Shown one piece after another: positions 23,881 to 32,622 of a DNA stretch of 42,307 nucleotides (position 1 is the stretch's first letter; each line of letters begins with the position of its first letter). Source of the stretch: an uncultured Eubacteriales bacterium. GTDB taxonomy: Bacteria > Bacillota > Clostridia > Oscillospirales > Oscillospiraceae. The notes below the pieces were generated by a model, which made no database searches, was not told the DNA's origin, and worked only from the letters and a program-made list of their open reading frames with translations. The position numbers were made by a program, and so were the translations under genes. The stretch is taken from assembly GCA_934572535.1 (NCBI GenBank), contig CAKTLJ010000016.1, forward strand, positions 1-42,307, given 5' to 3'.

Positions 23881-24675
23881 ATGAAGCGCAGCCCCCTTCT
23901 CCCCCGCGTGCTGAGCCTGGCCCTGTGCCTGGTTCTGCTCACCGGCCTGCTGGCCATCCCGGCCGGCGCCAGCTACACCATTTACGTCAACGCCAAGGAC
24001 GGCGTCGGGCTGAACCTCCGGTCCGGTCCCGGCACCGAATATTCCAAGGTGCGGTCCAACCCCGTTCCCATGTACACCGCCCTGACCATCTCCCAAACCG
24101 AGACCTCCGCCGCCGGCAACCCCTGGGGCTACACCAGCTATGAGGGAACCTCCGGCTGGGTCTGTCTGGTGGAGACCACCACCTACGATCCGCGCCCCAG
24201 TCAGAGTCCCACCGCCTACACCGCCGCGGACTACCACATCTACGTCAACGCCAAGGACGGTCTGGGGCTGAATCTCCGGTCCGGTCCCGGCACCGAATAT
24301 TCCAAGGTGCGGTCCAACCCCATTCCCATGTACACCAGACTCCACATCGTCCAGACCGCCTACTCCCAGGCGGACCTCCTCTGGGGCTACACCAGCTATG
24401 ACGGGGTCTCCGGCTGGGTCTGCCTGGTGGAGACCACCACCTACGATCCCACCCCCGAGCAGGCCGTGACCGCCCAGCCCGAAACGTCCCCCGTCCAGGC
24501 GGACGACGCGCCCGCTGTCCCCGACCAGACCGCACCGGCAGCGGAACCTGCCCCCACCGCCGGGGAGGACGGCTCCGCCCTCACCACCATGGCCTTGGGG
24601 GTCATCATCGGCCTTCTGGCCGCTATCCTCATTCTGCTGGTTGTCCTGGCCACCAGAAGAAAGAAGAACAACTGA
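23881..24675 (+). CDS. Secreted, membrane-anchored protein with two SH3b repeats
   Basis: 264 residues. Signal peptide 1-30 (VLSLALCLVLLTGLLAIPAG-A). Two almost identical bacterial SH3 (SH3_3) repeats of 86 residues: TIYVNAKDGVGLNLRSGPGT and HIYVNAKDGLGLNLRSGPGT, each ending in SGWVCLVETTTYDP. A Pro/Ala/Thr-rich linker follows, then one C-terminal helix (ALGVIIGLLAAILILLVVLA) and RRKKNN as a cytoplasmic stop. The SH3b domains probably bind cell-wall peptide, displaying the protein at the envelope. The 258-bp repeat is conserved in DNA sequence too, pointing to recent duplication. Confidence 0.88.
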   Translation: MKRSPLLPRVLSLALCLVLLTGLLAIPAGASYTIYVNAKDGVGLNLRSGPGTEYSKVRSNPVPMYTALTISQTETSAAGNPWGYTSYEGTSGWVCLVETTTYDPRPSQSPTAYTAADYHIYVNAKDGLGLNLRSGPGTEYSKVRSNPIPMYTRLHIVQTAYSQADLLWGYTSYDGVSGWVCLVETTTYDPTPEQAVTAQPETSPVQADDAPAVPDQTAPAAEPAPTAGEDGSALTTMALGVIIGLLAAILILLVVLATRRKKNN

Positions 24676-24680
24676 CCGAC

Positions 24681-24717
24681 AAAAAGCTCCATCGGAAGAT
24701 TCCAATGGAGCTTTTCC
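24681..24717. terminator. Bidirectional terminator between SH3b gene and asparaginase
   Basis: AAAAAGCTCCAT and ATGGAGCTTTT around a short loop, with A- and T-tracts on the two sides; it can serve both converging genes. Confidence 0.88.
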
Positions 24718-24719
24718 TT

Positions 24720-25721
24720 TTATTCCGGCCGGCAGAGCATGTCGCCCGCCACGGGGGTGTAGAAGAGCCTGGCCACTTCCCCGCTGTCCCTGGTCTGCGC
24801 CAGCGCCCACATGAGCTTGGCCACCACGGACTCGATGGTCATGTCATAGGATTCCAGCACGCCCAGGTCGCTCTTGAGCCGGTGGCCCACGTTGTACACC
24901 GACAGGTCGCTGCCCTCGTTCTGGACCTGGGTGGTCATGGCCACCACCTTGCCCTGGCTGCACGCCGAGCGGATGAGGCCGTAGAAGCTGCCCTGGTCCC
25001 CGGCGGGGATGCCGCCCACGCCGTAGCTCTCCACGATGACCGCGTCGCTCTCCAGCAGGGCGAAGGAGAGGTAGGTCGGGGTGATGCCGGGGATGAGCTT
25101 CACCAGGGAGACCCGGGTGTTCAGCGCCTCATAGAAGGTCGGCGCCTTCCCGGCGGCCGGCTGGATATAGGGCACCAGCCGACCATCCTGCACCACCCCC
25201 AGGATGGGATAGTTGATGCTGGAAAAGGCCCCGTAGCTCTTGGAATAGGTCTTTCTGGCCCGGGTGCCCAGGATGACCACGCCGCCAAAGACCACGGACA
25301 CGCCGGGGATGCGGCCATCGCAGGCCACGGTGAAGCTGTCCATCAGGTTGGTCTTGGAGTCGGTGACGTCCATGTGGATGGGCTTCTGGCTGCCCGTGAG
25401 GACGATGGGCTTCGGGCTGTTCTGGATGAGGTAGCTCAGCGCCGCCGCCGTGTAGGCCATGGTGTCGGTGCCGTGGCTGATGACGAACCCGTCATAGGCC
25501 GCGTAATGCGTCTTCACCGCCCGGACGATCTCCAGCCAATGCGCAGGGGTCATGTTGGTCGAGTCGATGTTGCACACCTGGAGGCAGTCCACATGGCAGA
25601 GCCGCTCCACCGCGGGGACGTAGCGCAGAAAGTCCGCGCCGCGAAGGCCGGGGCTCAGGCCCGCGTCGGTCATCTCCGAGGCGATGGTGCCGCCGGTGCC
25701 GATCAGTAAGATCCGTTTCAT
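24720..25721 (-). CDS. ansA: Type I (cytoplasmic-type) L-asparaginase
   Basis: Hydrolyses asparagine to aspartate and ammonia. 333 residues without a signal peptide. The first active-site Thr is in ILLIGTGGTIASEM (Thr12), the second in GFVISHGTDTMAYTAAAL, with Asp following. Also IVLTGSQKPI, TNLMDSFTVAC and VIVESYGVGGIP. Length and the lack of a secretion signal favour the AnsA branch over the periplasmic type II. It lies 18 bp after the S41-SLH gene stop, on the same strand. Confidence 0.94.
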   Translation of the reverse strand: MKRILLIGTGGTIASEMTDAGLSPGLRGADFLRYVPAVERLCHVDCLQVCNIDSTNMTPAHWLEIVRAVKTHYAAYDGFVISHGTDTMAYTAAALSYLIQNSPKPIVLTGSQKPIHMDVTDSKTNLMDSFTVACDGRIPGVSVVFGGVVILGTRARKTYSKSYGAFSSINYPILGVVQDGRLVPYIQPAAGKAPTFYEALNTRVSLVKLIPGITPTYLSFALLESDAVIVESYGVGGIPAGDQGSFYGLIRSACSQGKVVAMTTQVQNEGSDLSVYNVGHRLKSDLGVLESYDMTIESVVAKLMWALAQTRDSGEVARLFYTPVAGDMLCRPE

Positions 25722-25739
25722 TCCTCTCCTCCGTCCCGC

Positions 25740-27644
25740 TCAGTATTTGATGACTTCCACCGCCGCGAAGAGGTTGTAGAGCACCTGGGCGGTCTCTCCG
25801 CGGGTGGCGAAGGCCTTGGGCTGGATGGCGTCCAGGTCGTCATAGAGCATGTTCAGGGGCTGGCCCAGGGCATTCTTCTGGCTCTCGGCCAGCAGCCAGG
25901 CCCAGGGCGCCGCCCAGCTGCTGTAGCTCTTCGGCACGCCGGTCTCCTCCGGCGTCTCCTTGGCGGCCTGGTAGAAGTTCAGGTTCAGCGCGGCGGCCAG
26001 GCGACCCAGGACGGTGATCATCTCCTCGTGGGTCACGGTGCCCTTGGGGTCGAACCGCCCCGCGCCCACGCCCTTCATGTACCCGGCGGCGCAGGCCGCC
26101 TGGATGGCGGGGGCGTACCAGCTGTCTGCGGGCACATCGGCAAAGCGCGCCGCCGTCCCGGCGGCGGGCAGGCCCATGGCCTGGACCAGCAGGGCGCACA
26201 GCTCGGCCCGGGTCAGGGTGTTGTCGGGCCGGAAGGTCCCGTCCTGATAGCCCTGGAGCATCTCATAGGTCCGCAGGGTGTTGGCGGCCGTCTCGCAGGG
26301 CTGGCCCATCACGTCGGAGAAGGTCCGGGGCTGGTAATCCGGCACGCTGTTCCGGGTCGCCACCTGCTGGGCAGTGGTCTTGACCCAGGTGTCCCCAAGG
26401 CCCTGCAAGAGGACGCAGCCGGGCGCCAGCGCGGAGAGCATTTTTCCAAAATAGGGGGCGTTCTCTTCGCGCAGGGCATGGTCCAGGTCCACGTACCAGC
26501 GCCAGCCGCCCAGGTGGACCTGGAGCCAGCCGCTCTTGTCGCCGCTCGGCTCGCGGGCGGAGAAGAGGCGGGCGATCTCGTCGGCGTCCTCGGCCTGCAC
26601 CAGCAGGTCCGGCACCACGCCGATGCGGTTGGCGGTGTTGCCGCTGACGCCGTAATACTGATAGGCGGTGATCCGCAGGGCGTCGCCGTCCAGGGCCTCG
26701 GGCTGCTGGTCCTCGGTGAGGATGATCTGGGCCACGCCCTTGCCGTAGGTGTTGGAGCCGATGACCATGCCCCCCTGCTTGTCCTTGATGGCCAGGGAGA
26801 AGATCTCCGCCGACGAGGCGGTCTTGGGGCTGACCAGCACGATGGTCGGCGAGAGGGTCAGGCTCTTCTGCTGGGACTCGTAGAGGTAATACTGGTCCTC
26901 GCCGTCCCGCAGGTAGACCTGGGCGCCCTCGCCGAGGAAGGTCCCCAGGGTCTGGGTGACGGCGTAGACGTCGCCGCCGCCGTTGTTTCGCAGGTCCACC
27001 AGCCAGAGGTTGGCGTCGTCATAGGCCTGGATGCCCTCGGTGAAGTGGCCCAGGGTGTCCTCCCCGAAGGCGGTGCAGACGATGTAGCCGGTGCTGCCGT
27101 CCTCCAGCAGCTCCGTGGTGGTGGTGGGGATGACCACCTTCGTCCGGGTGGCGGTGTAGGCCGCCTCGGTCCCGTCGGCGTGGCGGACGGTGAAGGTCAC
27201 CTGGGTGCCCTCCTCCCCCTTGAGCCAGCCGGTGATGACGTCAGACGGCTGACCGGCGGCGTTGTTCCCGGCCACGTTGATGATGCGGTCTCCGGCCACC
27301 AGGCCCAGCTTCTCCGCCGGGGACCCGGCGTACACGCCCACCACCAGCAGGCCCTCGTCGTCGGGCAGGGCGGAGATGCCAATGCCGACCACCGCGCTGT
27401 CCCGCAGGGAGGCCTGAAGCGCCTCGAACTCCTCCGGGGTCATGTACATGGTGTAGGGGTCGCCCAGGGCCTGGATGACCTCCTCCACCGTCTCGGCGTC
27501 CAGGGCCGCCTGGGGCACTTCGTCGATGTAATACTCCTGCAAGAGGGTCTTGAGCTGGTCGGGGGTCAGCGCCTGGGCCGCGGGGGCCAGGCAGAGGGCC
27601 AGAGCCAGGCTCAGGGCCGTCAACTTCTTCCACAGATGTTTCAT
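25740..27644 (-). CDS. Secreted S41 (C-terminal processing) protease with three SLH domains
   Basis: 634 residues. Signal peptide 1-26 (KLTALSLALALCLAPAAQA). Short N-terminal helical region, then a PDZ domain (SALPDDEGLLVVGVYAGSPA...AGDRIINVAGN), then the S41 peptidase domain: VDLRNNGGGDVYAV, VSPKTASSAEIFSLAI with the nucleophile Ser, and IGSNTYGKGVAQ with the catalytic Lys. A middle region of unknown fold is followed by three SLH motifs: TFSDVMGQPCETAANTLRTY, FADVPADSWYAPAIQAACAA and the divergent SYSSWAAPWAWLLAESQ. The SLH triplet should hold the protease on pyruvylated wall polymer. The start is the ATG at 27644 behind AGGAGG. Confidence 0.93.
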   Translation of the reverse strand: MKHLWKKLTALSLALALCLAPAAQALTPDQLKTLLQEYYIDEVPQAALDAETVEEVIQALGDPYTMYMTPEEFEALQASLRDSAVVGIGISALPDDEGLLVVGVYAGSPAEKLGLVAGDRIINVAGNNAAGQPSDVITGWLKGEEGTQVTFTVRHADGTEAAYTATRTKVVIPTTTTELLEDGSTGYIVCTAFGEDTLGHFTEGIQAYDDANLWLVDLRNNGGGDVYAVTQTLGTFLGEGAQVYLRDGEDQYYLYESQQKSLTLSPTIVLVSPKTASSAEIFSLAIKDKQGGMVIGSNTYGKGVAQIILTEDQQPEALDGDALRITAYQYYGVSGNTANRIGVVPDLLVQAEDADEIARLFSAREPSGDKSGWLQVHLGGWRWYVDLDHALREENAPYFGKMLSALAPGCVLLQGLGDTWVKTTAQQVATRNSVPDYQPRTFSDVMGQPCETAANTLRTYEMLQGYQDGTFRPDNTLTRAELCALLVQAMGLPAAGTAARFADVPADSWYAPAIQAACAAGYMKGVGAGRFDPKGTVTHEEMITVLGRLAAALNLNFYQAAKETPEETGVPKSYSSWAAPWAWLLAESQKNALGQPLNMLYDDLDAIQPKAFATRGETAQVLYNLFAAVEVIKY

Positions 27645-27675
27645 GGATTCCTCCTTTGATCGTCCGGATGAAAAG

Positions 27676-27702
27676 GGGGACATTCGGCAACCGAATGTCC
27701 CC
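27676..27702 (-). terminator. Terminator of the beta-CASP nuclease gene
   Basis: GGGGACATTCGG, 3-nt loop, exact complement, then CTTTTC on the minus strand. Confidence 0.8.
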
Positions 27703-27740
27703 GTGGTCGTTGTGTGTGATCGCGGTGTGCGGTGTGTCGG

Positions 27741-29345
27741 TCAGCTCTGCCAGCGCTCCGCCAAGGCGCGCAGCTGGCTGGCCATTCGTTTCAGGTCCTT
27801 GTTGGAGCTGCCCTTGCTGGCCCGGATGAGGGACATGACGTCCATGGCGGCCACCTCCAGCTCGTGGTAGGCGGCGGAGACGTGGCCGCTGGACTCGTAG
27901 CTGAGCTTCTTGGGCGGCAGCTCCACCCCGGCGGCCAGCATCTTCCCGGCGGCCAGGTCATAGACCTCTTCGTACAGCGGCGCGTGGGCCGGGATGCCCT
28001 TCTCCCGCAGGGTGTTGGCGAAGATCTCCGTCACCTGGGCGTCGCCGTGGACCACGAAGACCTGCTGGGGCGCGGGGTCCTGCACGTGGCTGATCCAGTT
28101 GAGCAGGTGGTCCCGGTCCGCGTGGGAGGACAGGCCCTTGAAGTTGTGGATGGTCGCGTTGACCGCGATGTCCTCGCCGAAGAGGCGGACCTGCTTGGCC
28201 CCGTTGAGCAGATGGCGGCCCAGGGTGCCCTCCCCCTGGTAGCCCACGAAGACGATGGCGCACTCCTCCCGCCACAGGTTGTGCTTCAGGTGGTGGCGGA
28301 TGCGCCCGGCGTCGCACATGCCGGAGGCCGAAATGATGACCTTGGAGCGCTTATCCATGTTCAGCAGCTTGGACTCCTCGCTGCTCTCGGTCATGGTCAG
28401 GCCGGGGAAGGTAAAGAGCTTCTCGCCGTCCCGCACCAGCTCGATGGCCTCCTCGTCCAGGTAGCCGCGCAGGTCGCCGGAGAAGATCTTGGTGGCCTCG
28501 TTGGCCAGGGGGGAGTCCACGACCACGGTGAAGTCGGGGTTGGACTTGACCATCCCGTCCCGCTTCATCTCCCGCATGAAGTAGAGCAGCTCCTGGGTGC
28601 GGCCCACGGCGAAGGAGGGGATGACGACGTTGCCGCCCTTGGAGAAGGTATCGTCAATGATCTTGGCCAGCTCGGCGGTGTAGGAGGTCGCCGGTTCGTG
28701 GTTCCGGTCGCCGTAGGTGCTCTCCATGACCACGTAATCCGCCCCATCGACAAAGGAGGGGTCCTCGATGACGGGCTGGTTGATGTTGCCCAGGTCGCCG
28801 GAGAAGACGATCTTCTTCTCCACGCCGTCCTCGGCGGCCCAGACCTCCACGCAGGCGGAGCCAAGCAGATGGCCCGCGTCCACGAAGCGGATCTTCAGCC
28901 CGGGGAAGAGCTCGACGATCTGGCCGTACTCGAAGGTCACCACCTGGGTCATGGCCTGGCTGGCCTCCGCCACGGTGTACAGCGGCTCCACCGGCTCCCG
29001 CCCGGCGCGCTTGCCCTTCTGGTTCTTCCACTGGGCGTCCATCTCCTGGATGTGGGCGGAGTCCTGGAGCATGATGGACAGCAGCTCGCCGGTGAGGCGG
29101 GTGGTAAAGATCTGGCCGTGGAAGCCCTGCTTGACCAGCAGCGGGATGCGGCCGGAGTGGTCGATGTGGGCGTGGGTCACGATGACATAGTCGATGTCGC
29201 CGGCGTCAAAGTCCAGAACGGCGTTGTCTCGTTCGTCTCTTCCCTGCTGCAGCCCGCAGTCAACGAGGATCTTTTTCCCGCTCACTTGCAGGCAGTGACA
29301 GCTGCCGGTGACCGCTTTGGCTGCGCCGAAAAAGGTCAGTTTCAT
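27741..29345 (-). CDS. MBL-fold beta-CASP ribonuclease
   Basis: 534 residues. Metallo-beta-lactamase domain with the zinc motif VIVTHAHIDHSGRIP (HxHxDH), followed by DAGHLLGSACVEV and FSGDLGNINQPVI. Beta-CASP insert: SFAVGRTQELLYFMREMKR, IISASGMCDAGRIRHHLKH, VGYQGEGTLGRHLL and SSHADRDHLLNWI. It belongs to the COG1236/CPSF73-like group of RNA exo/endonucleases. The C-terminal 60 or so residues (YESSGHVSAAYHELEVAAMD) are helical and extra. The ATG at 29345 has GGGAGG upstream. Sequence just before the gene can form a terminator-like hairpin. Confidence 0.93.
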   Translation of the reverse strand: MKLTFFGAAKAVTGSCHCLQVSGKKILVDCGLQQGRDERDNAVLDFDAGDIDYVIVTHAHIDHSGRIPLLVKQGFHGQIFTTRLTGELLSIMLQDSAHIQEMDAQWKNQKGKRAGREPVEPLYTVAEASQAMTQVVTFEYGQIVELFPGLKIRFVDAGHLLGSACVEVWAAEDGVEKKIVFSGDLGNINQPVIEDPSFVDGADYVVMESTYGDRNHEPATSYTAELAKIIDDTFSKGGNVVIPSFAVGRTQELLYFMREMKRDGMVKSNPDFTVVVDSPLANEATKIFSGDLRGYLDEEAIELVRDGEKLFTFPGLTMTESSEESKLLNMDKRSKVIISASGMCDAGRIRHHLKHNLWREECAIVFVGYQGEGTLGRHLLNGAKQVRLFGEDIAVNATIHNFKGLSSHADRDHLLNWISHVQDPAPQQVFVVHGDAQVTEIFANTLREKGIPAHAPLYEEVYDLAAGKMLAAGVELPPKKLSYESSGHVSAAYHELEVAAMDVMSLIRASKGSSNKDLKRMASQLRALAERWQS

Positions 29346-29373
29346 AACAGGACCTCCCTTAAAACAAAATAGG

Positions 29374-29413
29374 GTCCTCCCGGCCCCGGAAGCGAACGGG
29401 ACCCGGAGAGGAC
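29374..29413 (-). promoter_or_regulatory. Terminator-like hairpin in the nuclease leader
   Basis: On the minus strand GTCCTCTCCGGGTCCCG pairs imperfectly with CGGGGCCGGGAGGAC and is followed by CCTATTTTGTTTT, 35-40 bp before the start codon. It may be a transcription attenuator or an RNase-responsive leader structure. Confidence 0.5.
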
Positions 29414-29497
29414 GTTTCCTTTCAATACGTCCTATCATACTCCATTTTTGCCCGTTTGCATAGGGGAATTTCCCCTTTTTCTGAAAAAAGGCCGGGC

Positions 29498-29526
29498 TTG
29501 CCCTCCCCTTTCGCCCGTGGTAAAAT
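29498..29526 (+). promoter_or_regulatory. Promoter of the VOC gene
   Basis: TTGCCC, 17 bp, TAAAAT; 35 bp before the VOC start codon. Confidence 0.6.
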
Positions 29527-29561
29527 GGGGGCAGAGATCAAAACAAAGGGAGGAGATCCGA

Positions 29562-29927
29562 ATGATCACCATGAACCATGTCTGCGTGCGGGTGCTGGAG
29601 CTGGCCCGCAGCATCGCCTTTTACCGGGACGCCCTGGGCCTGACCGTCCAGCGGGAGCTGGACATGCCCGACCGGGGCTGGAAGCTGTGCTTCCTGGGCG
29701 ACGGCGTGACCGGCTTCCAGCTGGAGCTGTGCAAGGAGACCGCCCGGACGGAGCCCTACCGCCTGGGGGACGACACCCCCCACGTGGCCCTGGTGGCCGA
29801 GGACTTCGAGGGGCGCAAGGCAAAGCACCGGGCCATGGGCCTGATTTTTGACGAGCTGGCCTCCGGGATCTATTTCATCCGGGACCCGGACGGGCATATT
29901 TTAGAGATCCTGCCCCAAAAGAGATGA
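29562..29927 (+). CDS. VOC superfamily protein (glyoxalase I-like)
   Basis: A 121-residue metal-dependent enzyme of the vicinal-oxygen-chelate fold: MNHVCVRVLELARSIAFYRDALGL in the first module, HVALVAEDFEGRKAKHRAMG and IYFIRDPDGHILEILPQK in the second. The metal ligands His (NHVCV), Glu (QLELC), His (HVALV) and Glu (LEIL) all appear kept, which fits lactoylglutathione-lyase/methylmalonyl-CoA-epimerase-like members. Exact substrate unknown. Start at 29562 behind AGGGAGGAG; the upstream extension has no such site. Confidence 0.9.
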   Translation: MITMNHVCVRVLELARSIAFYRDALGLTVQRELDMPDRGWKLCFLGDGVTGFQLELCKETARTEPYRLGDDTPHVALVAEDFEGRKAKHRAMGLIFDELASGIYFIRDPDGHILEILPQKR

Positions 29928-29966
29928 TGTTTTTTCCTTCAAAACGCTGTCTTTTCCATCCTTTTC

Positions 29967-29995
29967 TTGTCCTGACCCCCTGCGCATGATAAAAT
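29967..29995 (+). promoter_or_regulatory. Promoter of the secreted repeat protein
   Basis: TTGTCC, 17 bp, TAAAAT; start codon about 30 bp downstream of the -10 box. Confidence 0.6.
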
Positions 29996-30027
29996 GGGTA
30001 TCATTTTAACAGAGAAAGGAAGATGAT

Positions 30028-32313
30028 ATGAAAAAACGATCCTTTTCCCGCTTCCTGGCTGTGCTGGTGAGCCTGCTCATCCTGACGCAGTCGCTTTGCC
30101 TGACGGCCCTTGCCGCAGGGGAAGAAAAGACCGTGCTCATTCCCTCCAATAGCACCAAAGAAGAAGTGAATCAAATTCTGACGAAACAACTTCTTGGAGA
30201 GAACGCAGAAACTGTAGCATGGGAGTATCAGTGCGAAGGTACAAGTCGCATCTACACTAAAAACACCGCTTGGGGCTCCATTGCAGGTTTCACGAGTTCA
30301 ACGAAAACGCTGGGTATCACCACAACATACACCCACCCCGCTCTGGCAGCAAACGCCGATGGAGCGTATCAGGTGCGTGTTGCCAACGACCCCTCTAAGG
30401 CATACACCATCAACAAAATTGCCAAGCAGCAGAGTTCCATCACGCCGAAGGAAAACCCCACCGTCAACCTGGTCTATAAAGAGGACCAGAGCGTAGATTA
30501 CAGCAACATCAACGCAAGGGTATTCGACGCGGTCGTAGCATCCACCACCCCGGCGGGTCTGACGGCGGAAAACGTGACCATCGAGTATTACGCTACAGCT
30601 ACCACTGGTTCGCTGGGCGATCTTGGCAAGAACTGGGCACCGCTGACCGGCGGTAAGGTCAATACTCTGACCTACCCCGCCATTTCCGAGGGTACGCACC
30701 AGGTACGCATCACCTTCCCCGGCAACGCTGCGTATGCAAAGACCGTCATTGAGGCAACGCTCAATGTCACCGGCCGCGACCCGATGACGTTCGACTTGAA
30801 CGAAACACCTTACAATGTCGGTCTGGTCTTTACCGCCGAGCAGGCCATTGACTACGACCAGACCGCCAAGGCGATTTATGGCGCGGTCGTAAAGTCCACC
30901 ACCCCGGAGGGTCTGACGGCGGATGATATGACCATCGAGTACAATGCCGCAACGACGAACTTGACCAAAGTTTGGGTCCCGCTGGAAGGCGGCCGGGTTA
31001 ATTTGATCAATTACCCCGCCATTTCCGAGGGTACGCACCAGGTACGCATCACCTTCCCCGGCAACAATGAATTTGCGCCTGCCAGCGTGACCGCAACCGT
31101 TACGGTAACGGATAACCGCATTCCCAGCGCGGTCGTGCTCAAGGACGGCGTGTCCTTCCCCTACAACCAGGAGGTCGCCGCCATGAAGCAGGCGGTTCTG
31201 GACAACGTGGTCGATTGGGAGAATTCGACGCTTCCCGCGAAGGATACCCTGACGATCAACAACTTCACCTTCGCGTATGAAGCGCAGCTTTCGCTGCTCG
31301 ATGGTCTCAGCGGTGATATCGCGGACGGCGTCCTGAAACAGTTCCTGAACAATCCGAAGAAGGAATACGTTCCCTTCGAGGGCGAGAAGTATACCCTTGG
31401 TAATCAAATCCTTGGTCAGTACCCGCAGATCGGCGCGGGGGAGCAGAAGATCCGCGTGACCTACAAAGGCAACGCCGACTATAAGCCCAGCGCCGCGGCA
31501 GACGGCACGATCACCGTCAACAAGGCGAAGGTCAAGGTCAGCGTGAAGAGCACCAGCCTGACCGTCAGCGAAGCCAAGAACGGTCTGCATCTGGTCACCA
31601 CGACCCCGGTCGATGACTTTAATATCTATGTGATCTACGCCGGTGTCACCAGAAACATGACGAGCGCGCTCTATCTGGAGCTGCCCGCAAAGTACACGGA
31701 GAACAGTCCGGCGCTGAAGGCGATCGACATGACCTTGAAAGCCCTCGGTCAGAAGACGCTGACGCAGATGATGCAGGACGGCATCACGGTCGGCGAGCTG
31801 CGCGCGCTGCTGCTCAACACCAAGATCATCGACGCACTGGGGCAGATCGGCATTGACACCGGCGCGCTGGGTCAGCTGGTCAAGGTCATTGACAAGCTGC
31901 CTGCGGTCGGGGACGATATCCGCATCGCCTTCGGTCAGCCCAACCACGCGGGCATGTATTCCGTGACCGCCGTGACTGAGAACAAGAACTACAACACCGG
32001 CGTGGGCGTGGGCGCGCTGGTCCTCAAGGCGGACAAGGCCAAGCTGGAATGGAATCAGGACATCGGCAAGAAGATCTCCGCCGCCGACGCAAAGACCGCC
32101 GATTTCGGCGCAACGCTGAACATGGACGGCAAGGCGGTTGCCGATCAGAGCAGCGTGCGGGTGCTGTACTCCGGCTTCACCAGCAGGTGGAAGCCCTATT
32201 CCAGCACCACCACACCTCCCACGGAACCGGGCCGTTACGCCATGACGGTGGTGGTCCTGGGCGGCGACTACCAGGCCTCCCCCATCAGCCGTTCCTTCCA
32301 AATCACACGGTAA
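30028..32313 (+). CDS. Large secreted protein with Ig-like repeats, function unknown
   Basis: 761 residues. Signal peptide 1-30 (RFLAVLVSLLILTQSLCLTALA-A). Two 113-residue Ig-like beta repeats at about 135-250 and 250-360 end in the same sentence, YPAISEGTHQVRITFPGN. A third related module ends GAGEQKIRVTYKGNADYKPS near 490. The C-terminal half has a helical block (TLKALGQKTLTQMMQDGITV...KVIDKLPAVGDDIRIAF) between beta-rich segments and a final Ig-like unit (EPGRYAMTVVVLGGDYQASP). No SLH, LPXTG or C-terminal helix is visible, so anchoring is unclear. I do not recognise a family. Base use is less G+C-rich than the flanking housekeeping genes. Confidence 0.85.
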   Translation: MKKRSFSRFLAVLVSLLILTQSLCLTALAAGEEKTVLIPSNSTKEEVNQILTKQLLGENAETVAWEYQCEGTSRIYTKNTAWGSIAGFTSSTKTLGITTTYTHPALAANADGAYQVRVANDPSKAYTINKIAKQQSSITPKENPTVNLVYKEDQSVDYSNINARVFDAVVASTTPAGLTAENVTIEYYATATTGSLGDLGKNWAPLTGGKVNTLTYPAISEGTHQVRITFPGNAAYAKTVIEATLNVTGRDPMTFDLNETPYNVGLVFTAEQAIDYDQTAKAIYGAVVKSTTPEGLTADDMTIEYNAATTNLTKVWVPLEGGRVNLINYPAISEGTHQVRITFPGNNEFAPASVTATVTVTDNRIPSAVVLKDGVSFPYNQEVAAMKQAVLDNVVDWENSTLPAKDTLTINNFTFAYEAQLSLLDGLSGDIADGVLKQFLNNPKKEYVPFEGEKYTLGNQILGQYPQIGAGEQKIRVTYKGNADYKPSAAADGTITVNKAKVKVSVKSTSLTVSEAKNGLHLVTTTPVDDFNIYVIYAGVTRNMTSALYLELPAKYTENSPALKAIDMTLKALGQKTLTQMMQDGITVGELRALLLNTKIIDALGQIGIDTGALGQLVKVIDKLPAVGDDIRIAFGQPNHAGMYSVTAVTENKNYNTGVGVGALVLKADKAKLEWNQDIGKKISAADAKTADFGATLNMDGKAVADQSSVRVLYSGFTSRWKPYSSTTTPPTEPGRYAMTVVVLGGDYQASPISRSFQITR

Positions 32314-32331
32314 ATCCTTCCCAAAACGCGA

Positions 32332-32363
32332 AACAGCCGTAGTTCGATCGAACTACGGCTGTT
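32332..32363. terminator. Perfect 32-bp palindrome after the secreted protein gene
   Basis: AACAGCCGTAGTTCGA and its exact complement with no spacer, 18 bp after the stop codon. Likely terminator hairpin despite a poor T-tract. Confidence 0.7.
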
Positions 32364-32394
32364 CGCTTGTCGGCCTTTGGCGACAGAAAAGAGA

Positions 32395-32430
32395 CGACTC
32401 CGCCAGCGTATGCAGTACGCGGCGGAGTCG
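32395..32430. repeat. Strong hairpin immediately before the tandem elements
   Basis: CGACTCCGCC then GCGTA, 5-nt loop, TACGC and GGCGGAGTCG; a 15-bp stem with one bulge. No gene is attached. It may be a second terminator insulating the downstream module. Confidence 0.6.
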
Positions 32431-32441
32431 CTTTCCGAGCG

Positions 32442-32471
32442 TTGACAAAGTTTGACGCAATATGCTAAACT
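32442..32471 (+). promoter_or_regulatory. Toxin-mRNA promoter, copy 1
   Basis: TTGACA, 18 bp ending in an extended TGC, then TAAACT. Predicted start near 32478. Confidence 0.7.
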
Positions 32472-32547
32472 GGAACACAAGGACACTGTTACTTTAGTGG
32501 TCAGGTCACCTATCCCAGCGCAGTTGATGCGAAGGGAGGTGATGCCG

Positions 32548-32622
32548 ATGTGGAAAAAAGTGTTGCAGTCTTTACTGCTGACAGCAATTCTGCTGCTCGC
32601 GCTTTCCATAAAGGCGTGCTGA
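32548..32622 (+). CDS. 24-residue hydrophobic peptide, candidate type I toxin, copy 1
   Basis: Encodes MWKKVLQSLLLTAILLL-ALSIKAC: basic N-terminus, one short membrane helix, terminal Cys. The ribosome site GGGAGG is eight bases before the ATG at 32548. Another ATG at 32542 would add Met-Pro, but its spacing is too tight. The site lies in a stable hairpin (32506-32542: TCACCT with AGGTGA, CCC with GGG, CGC with GCG), so translation should be low unless it is opened. The stop codon is inside the left arm of the terminator, as in TxpA-type toxins. No homologue is recognised by eye; toxicity is inferred only. Confidence 0.7.
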   Translation: MWKKVLQSLLLTAILLLALSIKAC

